From the NCBI GenBank assembly GCA_964017195.1, contig CAXHKT010000132.1, positions 251,001 through 315,000 on the forward strand: a DNA stretch of 64,000 bases, read 5' to 3'. The DNA comes from Siderastrea radians. Lineage: Eukaryota; Cnidaria; Anthozoa; Scleractinia; Rhizangiidae. Each line of letters begins with the position of its first letter. Within the stretch, counting starts at the first letter, position 1. Made by a program: the position numbers and the translations under genes. Below the pieces are notes generated by a model. That model saw only the letters and a program-made list of their open reading frames with translations. It was not told the DNA's origin and searched no databases. Below, in pieces: positions 1 to 11,773 of the stretch.

Positions 1-1
1 G

Positions 2-223
2 TCCACCGCGAAATTTACGATCCATGTCACGTTCTTACTTAGCTGTCACACAATTAAAACTGATAGTTATGGTGGTAGAGCTTTTTCGTTTACCGCACCG
101 AAATTATGGAACTCCATGCCTGAGGACATTAAGAAAGCGAAGACTGTGGACTGTTTTAAAGCTAAGTTAAATACTTTTCTTTTTAAGAAAGCTCTTTCAC
201 TTAAGTTTTTGTCTTTTTTTTAG
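2..223 (+). pseudogene. LINE reverse-transcriptase C-terminus (fragment)
   Basis: An open frame from base 2 ends at TAG 221-223 (73 codons, no start). It contains YGGRAFSFTAPKLWNSMPED and then CFKAKLNTFLFKKAL. The pattern SF-x-APKLWNSLP followed by FK-x-KL-x-TFLF is the typical C-terminal tail of animal non-LTR retrotransposon polyproteins. The rest of the element lies left of the window. The copy at 57721-57930 is disrupted. Confidence 0.75.
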
Positions 224-1876
224 CTTTGTATTTTTATTACTATTATTCTTTTGCCATTAACTTACCTTGTTAAAAACTGGTGAGATTTAAAGCGAGATAT
301 GGGAATACCGAGGTGTGATACTTTGTGTACTTAATTAATGCATTGTCCTCGTCTTATCTCTTATTAACATATGGCCAACAAACAATTAATAGACGACCAA
401 AGTGTTTATAATGTCTATTGGAGTCTAAGAATCGAAAATGTGTTTACAATAATTTAAATAAAGCTCCTTTTTATTGAACAGTTACTGATGGGACAGGAGA
501 GTGGCCTTTGTTTTAAGGGTCTTCTCTTACAATAATCTGAAGACTTGCGTAAACCCAAAGAATATTTGGAAACCTCAAATACCACACGTATCTAAACATT
601 TTCAGATGTATTGCATGCCTGGAGAGCTCTGATAGGAAGATTTGAAGATAAGCCACCTTTTATTCCATCTCCTACGCTCAAAACATCGTTTTCCTACGTC
701 TCCTTCTACTATCAACTGATCTCGAGGTTGCACTTGCCACCATTGTGTTTTTCAGTAACAACGTATACTGCTAACGGAAATAAAAACAGCAAATACCATT
801 CATGTTTCCACCTGCCAAGAATTGTCTAACAAAAAATGTGCAGATCGCCAGTATTAACTTGTGTCCACATGACTTCCGTCACGTAGACACGAGCGTAAAA
901 AGAGGCTAAAGTTTTAAAATATGTTCGGAAATTGGAGGCTTTTCACATGTACATGCCTTCATAGATTAGGCTCCACTCCCTCCAGAAACAAAGAAAACAA
1001 AACGATTAACATCAAATTCTCTTCTTGACAAGTCTGGCTAAAACTCCGTGTCTCAGATTTTCAACAAGTGCGTTTATAAGATTATAGATTATCAAGACAG
1101 TTATAAGATTATGATACCTCACTGTCCAGTGAGTTATATTTTGATCGATATTAGATAAGGATTAACTTTCTCTAACAATAGAACTTTGACAGGTAACATG
1201 TGAAAGGAGCAATGTGTACGCTGCGCACAGCAGAAAATAATTATTTGCTTCCAACACACAGCTCTCAGACGTGAGAAAAAAAATTGGCATTGTCATTATC
1301 GTTGTATTTACGAAATATTTTCCACATTAGAATCCGTATTTCACGTAACAATAAAAATGTGTTATGTATATTTCTTAAAATGCTGACCAGGTTGATAAGA
1401 AAATCAGGGCAAAATCCAGGGGAAATCATCGAAGCAACCGCTTCTCCTCTCGTTAAAATGAAACCTTTTCGCTCTCTGTCAATTCGCTGCCAATTCTTTA
1501 TCAAAGGCTTTATTTTCCTTCCGTCTTGGGTTTGAAGACGGAAACAGACACGACCGTTTCTTTTGAGGATGCATTTAGGTGAAAGAAAACTCCAATAACT
1601 TCGTAAAACAGAGGTGTACATTTAACAAATTGACGTCAGTTTTTTATGCGACTGCCCTCTTATTGATAATAAATTTCGTCATAACATTGTCAAAGTGTTG
1701 TGGATCGGAGAGTCGATCTACAACAAACTTTCGGTGGCTGATACCTTTAAATCCCTGATTTGAACTGATATAATGCACTTTGTATCCGAAAAAAGTAACA
1801 TAGACTATAATTATGTCTTCCAAAATCACCCTAATTGCTCTCTGTTTTTTATTTTTCTCTGCTGGGAAGAACTTAC
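224..1876. other. No gene recognised
   Basis: AT-rich sequence with stop codons in all frames apart from short chance frames. Bases 224-470 continue the LINE 3' flank shared with copy 2. Bases 480-1565 are unique to copy 1. From 1568 the sequence aligns again with 58797 onward. Confidence 0.5.
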
Positions 1877-2246
1877 CAACACTTCTCGTTGTTACATTCC
1901 TTAATAATGCACCTGCAAAGTACAAACAACTGTTAGTACAGCAATCATCCGTCTGAGTGTTTTGAAACGTCAGTGACTTGAAAAGTCGGCTTTATGCTCT
2001 ATCTTTGTCAAATGATAAATCTCATTGAATTGAATTGAGTAGGCCTCCCCTTGAAGTCAAGGTTTCGCTTTGCTCCTTTCGTGCCCTCAGATTCAGCATT
2101 AAATTGAAATTAAGACTAAGCTTTTTGAGGAGGGAGGAAACTTCTCCAAGAAACAAGACGAGAAGTAAGCAATCGTAATCATTACGTATCGTAATTATGG
2201 CTTTAAGTTCCCTACCTGCTAACAGAAGGTAAATAACCGCACACAT
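1877..2246 (-). CDS. Two 5' mini-exons of a putative secreted peptide gene (copy 1)
   Basis: Exon 1 (2216-2246) reads MCAVIYLLLA and ends GCAG|GTAGGG in phase 1. An upstream in-frame ATG at 2273 would add MYKLLQLDN. Exon 2 (1877-1912, 36 bp) lies between TTTGTACTTTGCAG and GTTG|GTAAGT, phase 1-1, and encodes GALLRNVTTRSV. Together they look like a short signal peptide plus the start of a mature peptide. In copy 2 all splice sites and the frame are kept while the residues differ, which argues for coding. Downstream exons were not identified and no family is recognised. Confidence 0.42.
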
Positions 2247-2273
2247 GTTATCGAGCTGAAGTAGTTTGTACAT

Positions 2274-3189
2274 GTCTTTCCAGTATGAACGTCTCATCTG
2301 AACTGAAGTTCATAATTTGACGTAGCAGCACCCTCTCTTGGAATAACTTATTTGCAGTTTTCAATATCTCTTGTTAAACCTGCATGCTATATTTCTTTTT
2401 CAGTACTCTTAAACGTGTACTTTCGGATTGTAAGGTGTTTATTTCGTTTTAAAAGTGAGAAACAAAGAAAAGTGCTAAAACACCCTTTCCACTGAAAGCA
2501 TTCATCGAAAAAGTTATTGTTGATAACTGCACCCAAATAAATTGCTTTCTCTTCTATTCACATGAAGAGGTTCTGATTACGGATGCCTGGCGTATGTACA
2601 AGATTCGTCAGTTTCTGCCTGTTTCCGTATGTTAAGTGCCGTAGGTGAATAAATTCATTTTATTTGTTTCAAACTTAAATCTTACTGTTTAGAAGGCCAC
2701 GGCATTGAAACACACTTACATTTGTGTCTGGTTCGTAAGTTGATAAAGTTATTTTAGGCCCAGACAAGTACCCTTCGGTGTAGCGAAAAATAAAGGTTGG
2801 TTTAGTTAAGTATACGAGTTTTCCTATTGTGTTTATTGTTAGGTTAAAAGCCCATGAGCAAGAGAACTTTTCTATGAAATTTCAAATGTTTGCGGGCCAG
2901 TTTTCGTTTGTCGTAAAAAAATATTGGCTAGTGCGAAATCTGCTCATGTAGATGGGTCGTTAAAGAAAACGGCTCAAATAGTATTATTTGTGGAAAGCCA
3001 ATTATCAGACACTTAACACGTGTTTTCGGTCTTTTGCGGGTCTAACCGAGAGATTTAGCCATTAGGGGCAATTACTCTGCTTTTCGAGACATTTTAACAC
3101 TACAAGCTCTTATTTTCCATGGGCCATGCGAACCCAGTATTTTTTTCAGCTGGACGAATTTGGATGAATTTGAATTTTTTGGCAACGAA
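2274..3189. other. No gene recognised; duplicated flank
   Basis: Non-coding AT-rich sequence that aligns with about 59600-60580 in copy 2. No open frame, splice-bounded exon or RNA gene was seen. Confidence 0.5.
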
Positions 3190-4836
3190 TACTCGGGAAA
3201 AAATTAGAGCACTTTGAGGAACACACGTTACTTACCGGATAAAATAGCTCTAAACTCAAAACTGCTTCGCTTATAGTTACTTAAGTAACCTTATATTTCG
3301 TTCTCTAACTTGAGACCATCGAGATTGAAAACAAACAAACATGAAACATGCTTAACTCTATGGCATAAGTTTTACGGCTGGCAATTGTTTGAAATTCGAG
3401 CGCTTTTAGAAATACACAGAACTGTTTTTGGAAACTTTGCGGATATAATAGGTTTAAACCGACAACTGTTTCGCTTATAGTTTCTTAAATAACTGTTATA
3501 TTTCGTTCTCTACAGTAGAGACCATCAAGAGTGAAAACAAACAAACACCAAACACGCTTTAAATTAAGGGATATGTTTTGCGGATGCAAAGTAAGCCAAT
3601 TAAAACAATAGAGTTTTTCTGTCGAAGACTATCGTGTGATAGGTTGCCAGAGCAAAATTTGATGTTCACAACAAATGTTATGAAGTTTGAACATCAAATT
3701 TCCCAGGAAACCTATTACACATAGGGCCCGAGACAGAAGGATTCTATTGTTTTTATTGTACAACGTTAAATTTTGAGCGAAAATTGCCAAAGGGGGGCAC
3801 TATGCGCTGCAAGGGGCCCGCTGAGGAGAGACACTATTGCGTCACGTGATCGACTTTGACCAATGGCAGCACGCCAAAATTTAGCGCTGTACTATAAATA
3901 AAGTTAGGCGCTTTGAGGAACGCACAAAATTGTTTTCACAAGCTTTTCGGATAAAATAGGCTTAAACCGACAACTGCTTCGCTAAAAAGATTATTACTAT
4001 TAAAAAATTTCTAGGACAAGAAAGTGGACATTTGCACAAAGAGATGGACTCGACAGTCAAAATTGAAAGCAATTATTCGCCGTAATCTCACTAAAGTGAT
4101 ACTTGTGCAGTTGTCTTGCAACTGTGCTTAGACCTACTGTCATGAATAAACAAACACAAAATTATGGACAGAGAAATTATTTTTTGAAAAAGTTTATTCG
4201 AAAACCCGTAAGTTTATGCTTAAATGCAATTCGCGTTACACTTCCAGCATCGTGGTTCGGTCCACGCGAGTGAAATCGGCTGAGCATGGCAAAATATTCG
4301 AGACTACATCAATCACAACTCTGAGCGCGTTTTCTAATAATTTTTTAAAGTCAAAAGTAAAGGACACATTTCTAATGACATAAATTAAATTTCCATTTCA
4401 AAACGTAATTTCTTTGACCGTAATACTCAAAATCATATACCTTAGACCCTTTAAAAACTTCACTTACTCGGTTTTGTATCAGAACAGGGCAAGCTCTCCG
4501 CCGTGGAAAAAAAACAAAGCGATGAAGTCCTTTGAAGGCAGCTTTTTCTCAAGTTTAAAACTTCAGTACTGTCGAACAATCGTTTTTTCTAAACAAACTT
4601 AAGCTTTTTAAAGATCATGCCATTTCCCACCAAGAAAAATACCGGTTGCCCAAAAGCACCGTGCGATTTCCCGCCAAGAAAAGATGGCATTCTCCCCTCC
4701 CCATCCCGCAGAGTCTGTACGGAAGGGCGAACGTACCCTGACGTCACAACCAAAATTTCTCGGATCGCTAGGTTACCAACTTTGCTTAGCAATGGAGCTC
4801 CGCTGGCAGGCTTTGCCCACGGGCTCCGCTAATATA
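3190..4836 (+). repeat. Dispersed repeat family R, copy 1
   Basis: It shares ordered blocks with 32115-33515 (same orientation) and 52190-53430 (opposite). It starts near GAGCACTTTGAGGAACACAC and includes repeated CCGACAACTGCTTCGCTTA segments. It ends in a GC-rich tail with CCCGCCAAGAAAA, a GACGTCACAACCAA segment and GGAGCTCCGCTGGC. No long open frame is present, so it is probably a non-autonomous element. Copy 1 carries extra sequence, including an imperfect hairpin at about 3604-3752 with arms around GAACATCAAATTT, and a G-rich stretch near 3795. Confidence 0.7.
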
Positions 4837-4843
4837 TATATTT

Positions 4844-4959
4844 AACAATTATTCTACGAGGGCGCGCTGGATATCGAATGATAGATAACCAACGAGGCGC
4901 GTAGCGCCGAGTTGGTTATAATCATTTGATATCCAGCAAGCCCGAGTAGAATAATTGTT
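4844..4959. mobile_element. Palindromic mini-element (116 bp)
   Basis: An inverted repeat with arms of about 50 bp begins AACAATTATTCTAC and closes with its complement. The centre, GGCGCGTAGCGCC, is itself a perfect palindrome. The transcript would fold into a long hairpin. It directly follows family R copy 1. There is no coding content. Confidence 0.75.
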
Positions 4960-5098
4960 TTATTAAAAACTTAACCACTATTTTAAAAAAAAATCAAGAA
5001 AGAACGGGAAAAATGAGAAAGGAAATTTAAGCGGAACAAGAATCGATCACATGACTGAACGAAAAGGGCGCCAAAACCTTGCGAAGTGTTGCAGCGTT

Positions 5099-5434
5099 TC
5101 ATTGCAAAGCTGAATGAATCAATGAAAACTGCTCGAAAGTGAACAAAGTAGCACACGTTTTGGAAAAAAATCTTCTAATTATTGGCTCTGAAATATGGTA
5201 CATGTTTGATTTTTCCTGAACATTGTTGTAATCATCGTTCAAGGCGGATTGAAGCTGTACAATTTCACCATATAGCTGCTGGAGTTGAAACTGAACACGT
5301 TTGTAATCTGTTCGCACAACGGAGCCATCATGTGCGTGTTTGATCGAACTGAAGACAGAACAAATTTGAACAGTTGAACTTGAAGAGGTATTTTCTATGC
5401 AGCTCAGAAGCAAGATTACTGTAGCGAGGAACAT
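5099..5434 (-). CDS. Putative small secreted protein or first exon
   Basis: This 111-codon frame begins with a convincing signal sequence (MFLATVILLLSC then polar SSSS). The middle is hydrophilic and helix-prone, with heptad-like spacing (YKRVQFQLQQLYGEIVQLQS), suggesting a short coiled coil. The C-terminal third (RRFFSKTCATLFTF) looks less natural and may be read-through past an exon end. It lies in the insertion unique to copy 1. No family is recognised; a chance frame is possible. Confidence 0.4.
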   Translation of the reverse strand: MFLATVILLLSCIENTSSSSTVQICSVFSSIKHAHDGSVVRTDYKRVQFQLQQLYGEIVQLQSALNDDYNNVQEKSNMYHISEPIIRRFFSKTCATLFTFEQFSLIHSALQ

Positions 5435-6631
5435 TAGAATTCACCATCATAGTTTGTTAAACGCAAAGCGCAAAATGCAGTTGTTCTCGGTTTAGAGGTT
5501 GCGGACGGAATGGTAAAAACAACATTCAAACAACTGGAAAAGCGATTCAACTCCGTTTACATGGCATCCAATTTCTATCTGAGCATTTGGACCTGTTGGA
5601 ACACAGAGCTACAACAAGTGCAGGTAAACCAGTGTCCTGATTTTGCATGTTAAAGCCGAAAAACAATCTCGCCCTTCCTTCCTTCTTGGTAGTTTGCAGC
5701 TGTATTTTTTTTAGCACTTGTTTAGACTGCTTCATGATTTTCGCACCGACTCGCCATGAATGTGTGATACTTTTTATTAAATGCTCCAGCCCCATTTCAT
5801 TGTGTTTTATTTTATGTCTTGTCTTGATATTTTGAAGTGGAAATCCTTTTTGATAATACCTACCGTTTGTTCAATTTCAATGATCGACGTAACGATCGAT
5901 GAAAGAAATTAATTGTAAACACAACGCTTAATGCTTAAATTTCTATTTCTGCACAGTTTCTTCAAACAATTTTGACTTGTGTTAGACGACGCTGTTGGTG
6001 ATGCTTGTTGGTGACGTTGTTGGAATTTCTGCTTAATTTAAACTTGCTGGCAAGTGATTTTTCTCGTCCATTTTTCTCGCCGGGTTGCTCGCGAGGAAAA
6101 AACTTTCAGCTCACTTTGTTGTTGAGTGTTCATTGACCATATTTGGTCGCAGCAGGTATATGAGCTGATAGCCTAGCTCCGTTGAGCCAATCAAAATGCT
6201 AGAAATCCAATATACCTAGTCCAGTTTTTAATAAATATATATATATGTGTATATAAGTAAAAAGTAATAATTGATTAGTTGTCGTGTACCTTGCGCTTTT
6301 GTTGAACGTGCAACAGTCAGAGGCTCCCACACCCGGTGGAGGGGGCAAGGGGAATCGGGCAAACCTGCGCGGTTTGGCCAAAAAGTTTCTCCCCTGGCTT
6401 GGGAATTTGACAATGTCATGTGACTCAGGGTTAGGAAAACTGACTTGCCTGTGCCGGCGCCATATTGGAACGAGGTTGTGACATCACGACCGTGTTTTCT
6501 AGACGTAACATATCTACGTTTGTGTCAGCGGTACTAAAGGAGCATTCAGTGGCAGATTTTGGAGGACACTGCCGACAGTTTGACGCGATGGACCTGATGT
6601 TCAGTACCTTTGCGAACCTTTTTTCGTCAAG
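5435..6631. other. No gene recognised
   Basis: Mostly AT-rich non-coding DNA. A short AT/ATAC microsatellite lies at about 6230-6256. The GC-richer stretch 6320-6480 partly recurs near 61795-61925, marking re-entry into the duplicated segment. Confidence 0.45.
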
Positions 6632-7003
6632 ATGAAAGCTATATTTCTTCTTGCTAGTTTTGAAGTATTTAAAACTATTCCTTGTTCCACCTACATGAAA
6701 ACACAGAGTGGTCTCCTCTGTCAAGTGCATTTTAAAATTAATATCGATTGTTTATGTCACATGGTAGAAGAAAAGTGTGTTAGCTGCAATGCATGTGGTG
6801 AAGAACAACCCCTTGCTATTAATGCTGCATACATATCTTTGATGGGTCGACTACTCTTTCCTAAATATAACACAGAATTTACAAAAGGTAGTAGTTTTGC
6901 TTTTGCTGAAACCAAAATATGGAATTCCATTCCATTCAACATCAGATCTCCAACCACTCTCTCCGCTTTGAAAACAAAGATTAACAATCTCGCTGTCTTT
7001 TAG
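6632..7003 (+). pseudogene. LINE 3' end fragment (copy 1)
   Basis: The distal part of this frame reads GSSFAFAETKIWNSIPFNIR and then LSALKTKINNLAVF before the stop, matching the usual C-terminal tail of non-LTR reverse transcriptases. The proximal half, including a cysteine-rich CVSCNACGEEQ stretch, is not recognised. It is followed by AATAAAGTTTATTCATT and an ATTC-rich tail (about 7098-7172), typical of L2/CR1-like 3' ends. Copy 2 lies at 61927-62440 with frameshifts. Confidence 0.68.
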
Positions 7004-7237
7004 TTAGTGTTTTACAGTTTTTTGTTATTATAAACTAGGAATAGTAAATTTATATGACACGGCTTTTCTGTAAAGCAGTTGATTTTCACTGAGGTAAACT
7101 CCTTGTGTAAATAAAGTTTATTCATTTATTCGTTCATTCCTTCCTTCTTTCCTTCGTTCATCCATTCATTCAATAGATGGGCTTCTAGTTTTTTGCCAAC
7201 CCCGAAAATCAAACGTCTTTAAAGCTATGTTAGTTAA

Positions 7238-7812
7238 CCCTATTCAGACTTGCCTTTTTCTTGGTCTTGTGGGACCGGGGACGGGGGGGGGGGGATTCCG
7301 CCACCTCCTCTTAACTCCGAGAATACTAAAGCTATGACAACGAAACATGAAGAACTGATAGTACGTCCGAAAATGTCTTTATTGAGGCCCGCAATCTCGA
7401 CTGGTGACGTCATATGACTTCACCATAACGTTTTGTTCTCAAACAGCGGCCATATTGGATCCGCCATCTTGGATTTCTTAAATTTCCAAAAACCGTCAAA
7501 AACCGCCAAAATTGATCAAGAAGTGATCAAAATCAATAAATTAACATGGAGATGATCTAAAAATGTCAACTTTGCTTTAAAAAAGTAACAATTTTTGATT
7601 AAAAAGAGGAAAGTTCAAAAATTCTGAATATAACCGCTTGTCAAAAAGTGGTTGCCATGGTAACGTCAAGCTTATTAGACAAGGACTTACTACACCAAAC
7701 TGTTTCCAAATAAATTTTAGGAAAAGTCACCAAGTTTGGTGGCTCTAGCTTGCTTGTTTGAAAAGTTAAAGTCCGTGCGGGCAGAGTCCCCCCCCCCCCG
7801 GTCTGAATCGGC
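7238..7812. mobile_element. TTAA-flanked, piggyBac-like MITE (575 bp)
   Basis: The element starts CCCTATTCAGACTTG, ends GGTCTGAATCGGC, and is flanked by TTAA at 7234-7237 and 7813-7816. Copy 2 has the unoccupied site at about 62762 with a single TTAA, which gives insertion point and target duplication directly. TTAA targets and CCC-starting ends are hallmarks of piggyBac transposons. No transposase is present, so it is non-autonomous. It carries G/C homopolymers at both ends and relates to 46125-46715 and 48440-49033. Confidence 0.88.
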
Positions 7813-7887
7813 TTAATAACGAATAATTGGAAAAATTCATTTATAAAAGGGGAGCTTTGTGATTAATGTTTGCTTTTTCTCTGTTAG

Positions 7888-8172
7888 TCTGACAGAGATG
7901 CCGTTATGTGGCTGAACGCCTATGGTGCCACGACTCATCACGTGTACTGTGGTACGAATAAGGCGAAGGTTGCCGATGCGACCCCGAAATCAGCCGAGTA
8001 TCAGACGAAAATTACCGACGATGGCAATGTGCATTACCTGAAGGACAGTCTTACATTGGGTGTTACGTATTACTGGCGGGTTGATGCTGAAATGATCGAG
8101 AAAATTAATTATAAAGGAGATGTCTGGTCTCTTCGAACGGAATTAGCACAGTCAGCCCGGGTTGTACTTTAA
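7888..8172 (+). CDS. FN3-like module exon (copy 1)
   Basis: A polypyrimidine tract and TTAG precede a frame running SDRDAVMWLNAYGATTH, VYCGTNKAKVADATPK, GNVHYLKDSLTLGVTYYWRV and KGDVWSLRTEL to TAA at 8170-8172. The pattern VYFGTN, then L-x-G-TYYWRVDA and GDVWSFTT is a compact FN3-like beta-sandwich I associate with bacterial (notably planctomycete) secreted hydrolases and sulfatases. It looks like the last exon of a larger secreted protein whose other exons are not visible. The cysteine in VYCGT replaces the expected F, retained in copy 2. Transfer from bacteria is an inference. Confidence 0.55.
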   Translation, partial: SDRDAVMWLNAYGATTHHVYCGTNKAKVADATPKSAEYQTKITDDGNVHYLKDSLTLGVTYYWRVDAEMIEKINYKGDVWSLRTELAQSARVVL

Positions 8173-11100
8173 GACGGCCTGGATACAGTTAATTTCGCTT
8201 TAAAAAAATGAATTAAATTTGATGAAAAGGACATTTATTTTTCGTGGATTGTCTTCATTTAAATGTTATTATTACTATGTTTATTTCATTTGGTAGAGCA
8301 TTCTTTTAAGCGGGAATCAAAAGTAATCTACTTCACATTGGATCGCCGGTTCACTTCAAAGAAAAGCAAGAAAAGTCGAAAATTCTACACTTTTGATTTT
8401 CCTTAGCCGCGTTTACTCTACTGCTACGTTGAACCTATTCACCTCATTTCAAATGCAAATGTGAAACAAAGCAGGAAAATTTCCTTCCCCGGCTCAGTTT
8501 TTCCCTTATTTTCTCCAAATAAATTTGTCGTATTTGATGTAAAAAGAAGACTAACTGCTAAAAGGATTATAATTCTTTGTCTTTGTTTAGGATAAAAAAC
8601 GTTACTTCACCTTAATAATTCCGGATCCCTTCATGGGAATTACCATCCTTTGATAATAACTCCGTCAGAATAAGCAATACATCTTTCCCTTTTAATCATT
8701 AATTGCTTCCTAGTTCTTAATAATCACCGTGGAAATCATTTTTTAACGGAGATCATTATTCAGTGAAGGAAGAACCAATAACCGCAATAAGCTATTATAC
8801 TGAGTCAGTGATACTGCACCCAACAGAACACCGAGAAAATTCTATTGCACCTATGGCTACAGCCCTGCCGGCCGTTTCCTTCTAATTTTGCTCTAATCAT
8901 CATGGAAAGTTTACTCGCAGGGTAATTTACCGTCACTGTTATTGTGTCACTATAGAAAATAGTTTCAACTGACATCCAGACTCAACTCAAGTCTTGAAAC
9001 GTGGTTTTCGACTAAACTGACGTTTGAGGACAAAATCCTGTGTGACCATTTACCATACAAGTGGAGCCGTTTGCATTCCCTAAATTTTTACATTTTAGAA
9101 TTTTTCCCCGATTCTTTTATTAGCCTACGTTTGTCATATTTACACTTTGGTTTTCAAAGGTGACAAAGCTAAAATTAGATATTAGTCTTTCGATAAGCCT
9201 GCATGGCTGAGATTTGCAGTCAATGTAAAGTTGCAGCAGAGTTTCCTACCCTTGCTACACTCTGCTAGTTTCTATTTATCATGGGCTCATAATAGGGAAT
9301 ATGTAAGGAGTCTAAAGCCTTTTGACCCATTCCTTTTTCATTTTTCCCGTTTTATCTTCCCTGTTGAGCTTTTGCGAGATTTGATAAGCGAATCAAAGAA
9401 GGCACGTCATGTTTAACCCTCTAAGCTCCAGTATCAATATGCATATTCTCTTCACTGTTGTTCATATGTTTCTTATGGTAGCAGTTGGGAGAATTTGCAC
9501 AAATATCGAGACATTTCATGTTTGGTGATCATTTCCTTTATTCTTGTGACCTGTATGTTTGATCAAGTAGGGATATTGTAAGGAGAAATTAGATGCTTGT
9601 CACTTTTGGGGCTTCAAGGGTTAAGAAACTCGGTTTTGCAAAAAGTGGTGGAATAGTCTGTGATGATTTAGATTCACTCTTAAGTGAAAAAAAAATGGTA
9701 GCACTGTTTTAGAATTTCTTTTTGCACTTTTTGCAAGTGGCTGAAACAACCCTTTTAACCTCGCTGTCGACTTCTTCAGTGAAAAGACAAGTGAACAGCT
9801 TCTATCGTGTCTATTCTTCCCTATTCAAGCGCCCATATAAAAGCGCAACTTGAGTAATGTTTTCCTCATGAAATTAGGGGCTAAAAAAGTAAAACCAGTT
9901 AAGGATTTATTTGAACAATTGATTCAGTACTGATGGCAATTCAACTTGAGCTGAAAAATAATAAGGCAACATAAATTTTCTTTGTTTAGGTATTATATTC
10001 AAGAACAAGCAAAATCTCGGACGGGTGGGACAGGATGTCATTAATGACAAACTCATTTTTACGATATTTTTTTTTTCTTTAACCTGTTCGATACAACTTT
10101 AAGACCGAGCTTCAAACTAGTCTTCAGTTCATTTAAGTATTATTTCTTCCATTGCCATTTTCAATGAATTTGGAACGGTAATTCATTGTACAACAAAGGA
10201 GAACACTCAAGCAATTAACTCATTGTTTTCTTCTTTTCTTTATTGGTTAAATGCGTCCGTGGAATCAATAATCTCTAAGGAAATGATTACTCAACAGAAA
10301 CCATTGGTATATTTGCAGTCGGTTTCACTGTGTCATCATGTTAAGTCACAAGTTATGTGGACAGTTGTTTATTCTGGCAGACAAGAGTAAGTGAATATCA
10401 CTGGTAGTTCATCCAGACACTTATTGGCCAGTTTTTTTTTCAGTTTTAACTCGACTGTACAAACTAAACTTGTACCCTACGTATATATAAGTTTACGAGG
10501 AACAGCGGTGACTGAAAGCTGGGGCGTCGTGTAGTGGAAAGCCTGGTCCCTGTTTGTGCTGTATCCTTAAAACGAAACAGTATGCTCTACGTTATGTCTT
10601 TCCAACAGGGTGTACAAGTATCGCTTATCCAAATCATTCCTCTGTCCTTTCCACTCCATGGCACGCATAAATGGATGCCGGCGAACTATTATTGGGAATC
10701 TCAGAAGGGCTATAATCATACACATCTATGGAACAGTGGTATTACTCTTAGTCTCTTTATACTACAAAAACTAGAGTAGAAGGATGAACTAATAAGTGCT
10801 TTGTCTGGATGGTACCTACCTTACACAAATGTGTATTTATGGTATAGTGCAGTCCATACTTAGAGGCTGCTGCACAATAAGGCGTGTGTAAACTTTCCTG
10901 TTTTATTTACTGGTGGATGAGGCAGCCTATCACTGTGTCAAAAAACGAACGTCACTGAGGGCTGCGAACAAGTGATCAAAAGTCGAGTCTTTTTTTATCC
11001 TTAAAATACTTGATAACAATCATACAGGGGGGGTTAAATCAGAATTCTTTCAAGAAATCCCGATATTCGAAACATTTTTATATTAAGACTTGAGCACAGT

Positions 11101-11300
11101 ATTAGTGATTGAGTTCACCAAAGTCCAGTTCCCCTATGACACACGCGAGCAAGAAATCACAACGGTTTAATGTTATTCAAATGATGTATTTCAGGCGAGA
11201 AGATCTTAAAGAATGACCTAGCGGATTTGCGAATCACATTTACAGCTCCTTCTTAATATGATTTTTACGTAAACTCAGCTTGCATTTGTTATATCGAATC
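8173..11300. other. No gene recognised
   Basis: About 3.1 kb without a supported gene. To about 9100 it aligns with copy 2; beyond that it is unique within the window. Frames at 9231-9416 and 10534-10779 lack splice context, domains and composition expected of coding sequence. Confidence 0.5.
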
Positions 11301-11334
<34 letters not shown>

Positions 11335-11346
11335 GTAATGATAATG

Positions 11347-11393
<47 letters not shown>
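11301..11393. repeat. (AAT)n microsatellite
   Basis: About 90 bp of trinucleotide repeat, mostly ATA/AAT units, interrupted by TAGTAATGATAATG near the middle. Confidence 0.95.
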
Positions 11394-11773
11394 TAAAAAT
11401 ATTTATACAGGGTAACCACTTCAGTTATGCAACTAATGATAATGCTCTGCAGGCGTGTTTTATACAGTTGAAGGAACTAGACACTAAGAATAACCATGGC
11501 GGAGGTGACCTGAGAACTACTACTGTGATCTGAGGCTGCGTAGGATTTCCCGCCAGAAATTTCCCAAAAGAACGCATATTCTGTCTATTCCGAGTAAAGC
11601 GTATTCCTTTCATTCTGTTCATTCTGATATCGGAACAAAAATATCGTCTATTCTGACTGAGTGTTCGTATTCCGGAATATTCCCAAAAGAACGCGCCCAT
11701 AGAATTGAAGGAACTGGACATTAAGATGTTCTATCTTTTTACGATGTCAATTCTACATTTTCTGCAGAACAAA

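Larger units (their letters stand above)
1..9130. repeat. Segmental duplication, copy 1 (left edge of window)
   Basis: Bases 1-470, 1568-3180, 6350-7215 and 7830-9100 align in the same order and orientation with 57721-58160, 58797-60580, 61790-62735 and 62770-64000. Both copies contain two LINE 3' ends, a minus-strand mini-exon pair and a plus-strand FN3-like exon. Copy 1 alone holds about 3.1 kb at 3190-6340 and a MITE at 7238-7812. Divergence by eye is moderate, so this is neither an assembly duplicate nor a very recent event. Confidence 0.9.
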
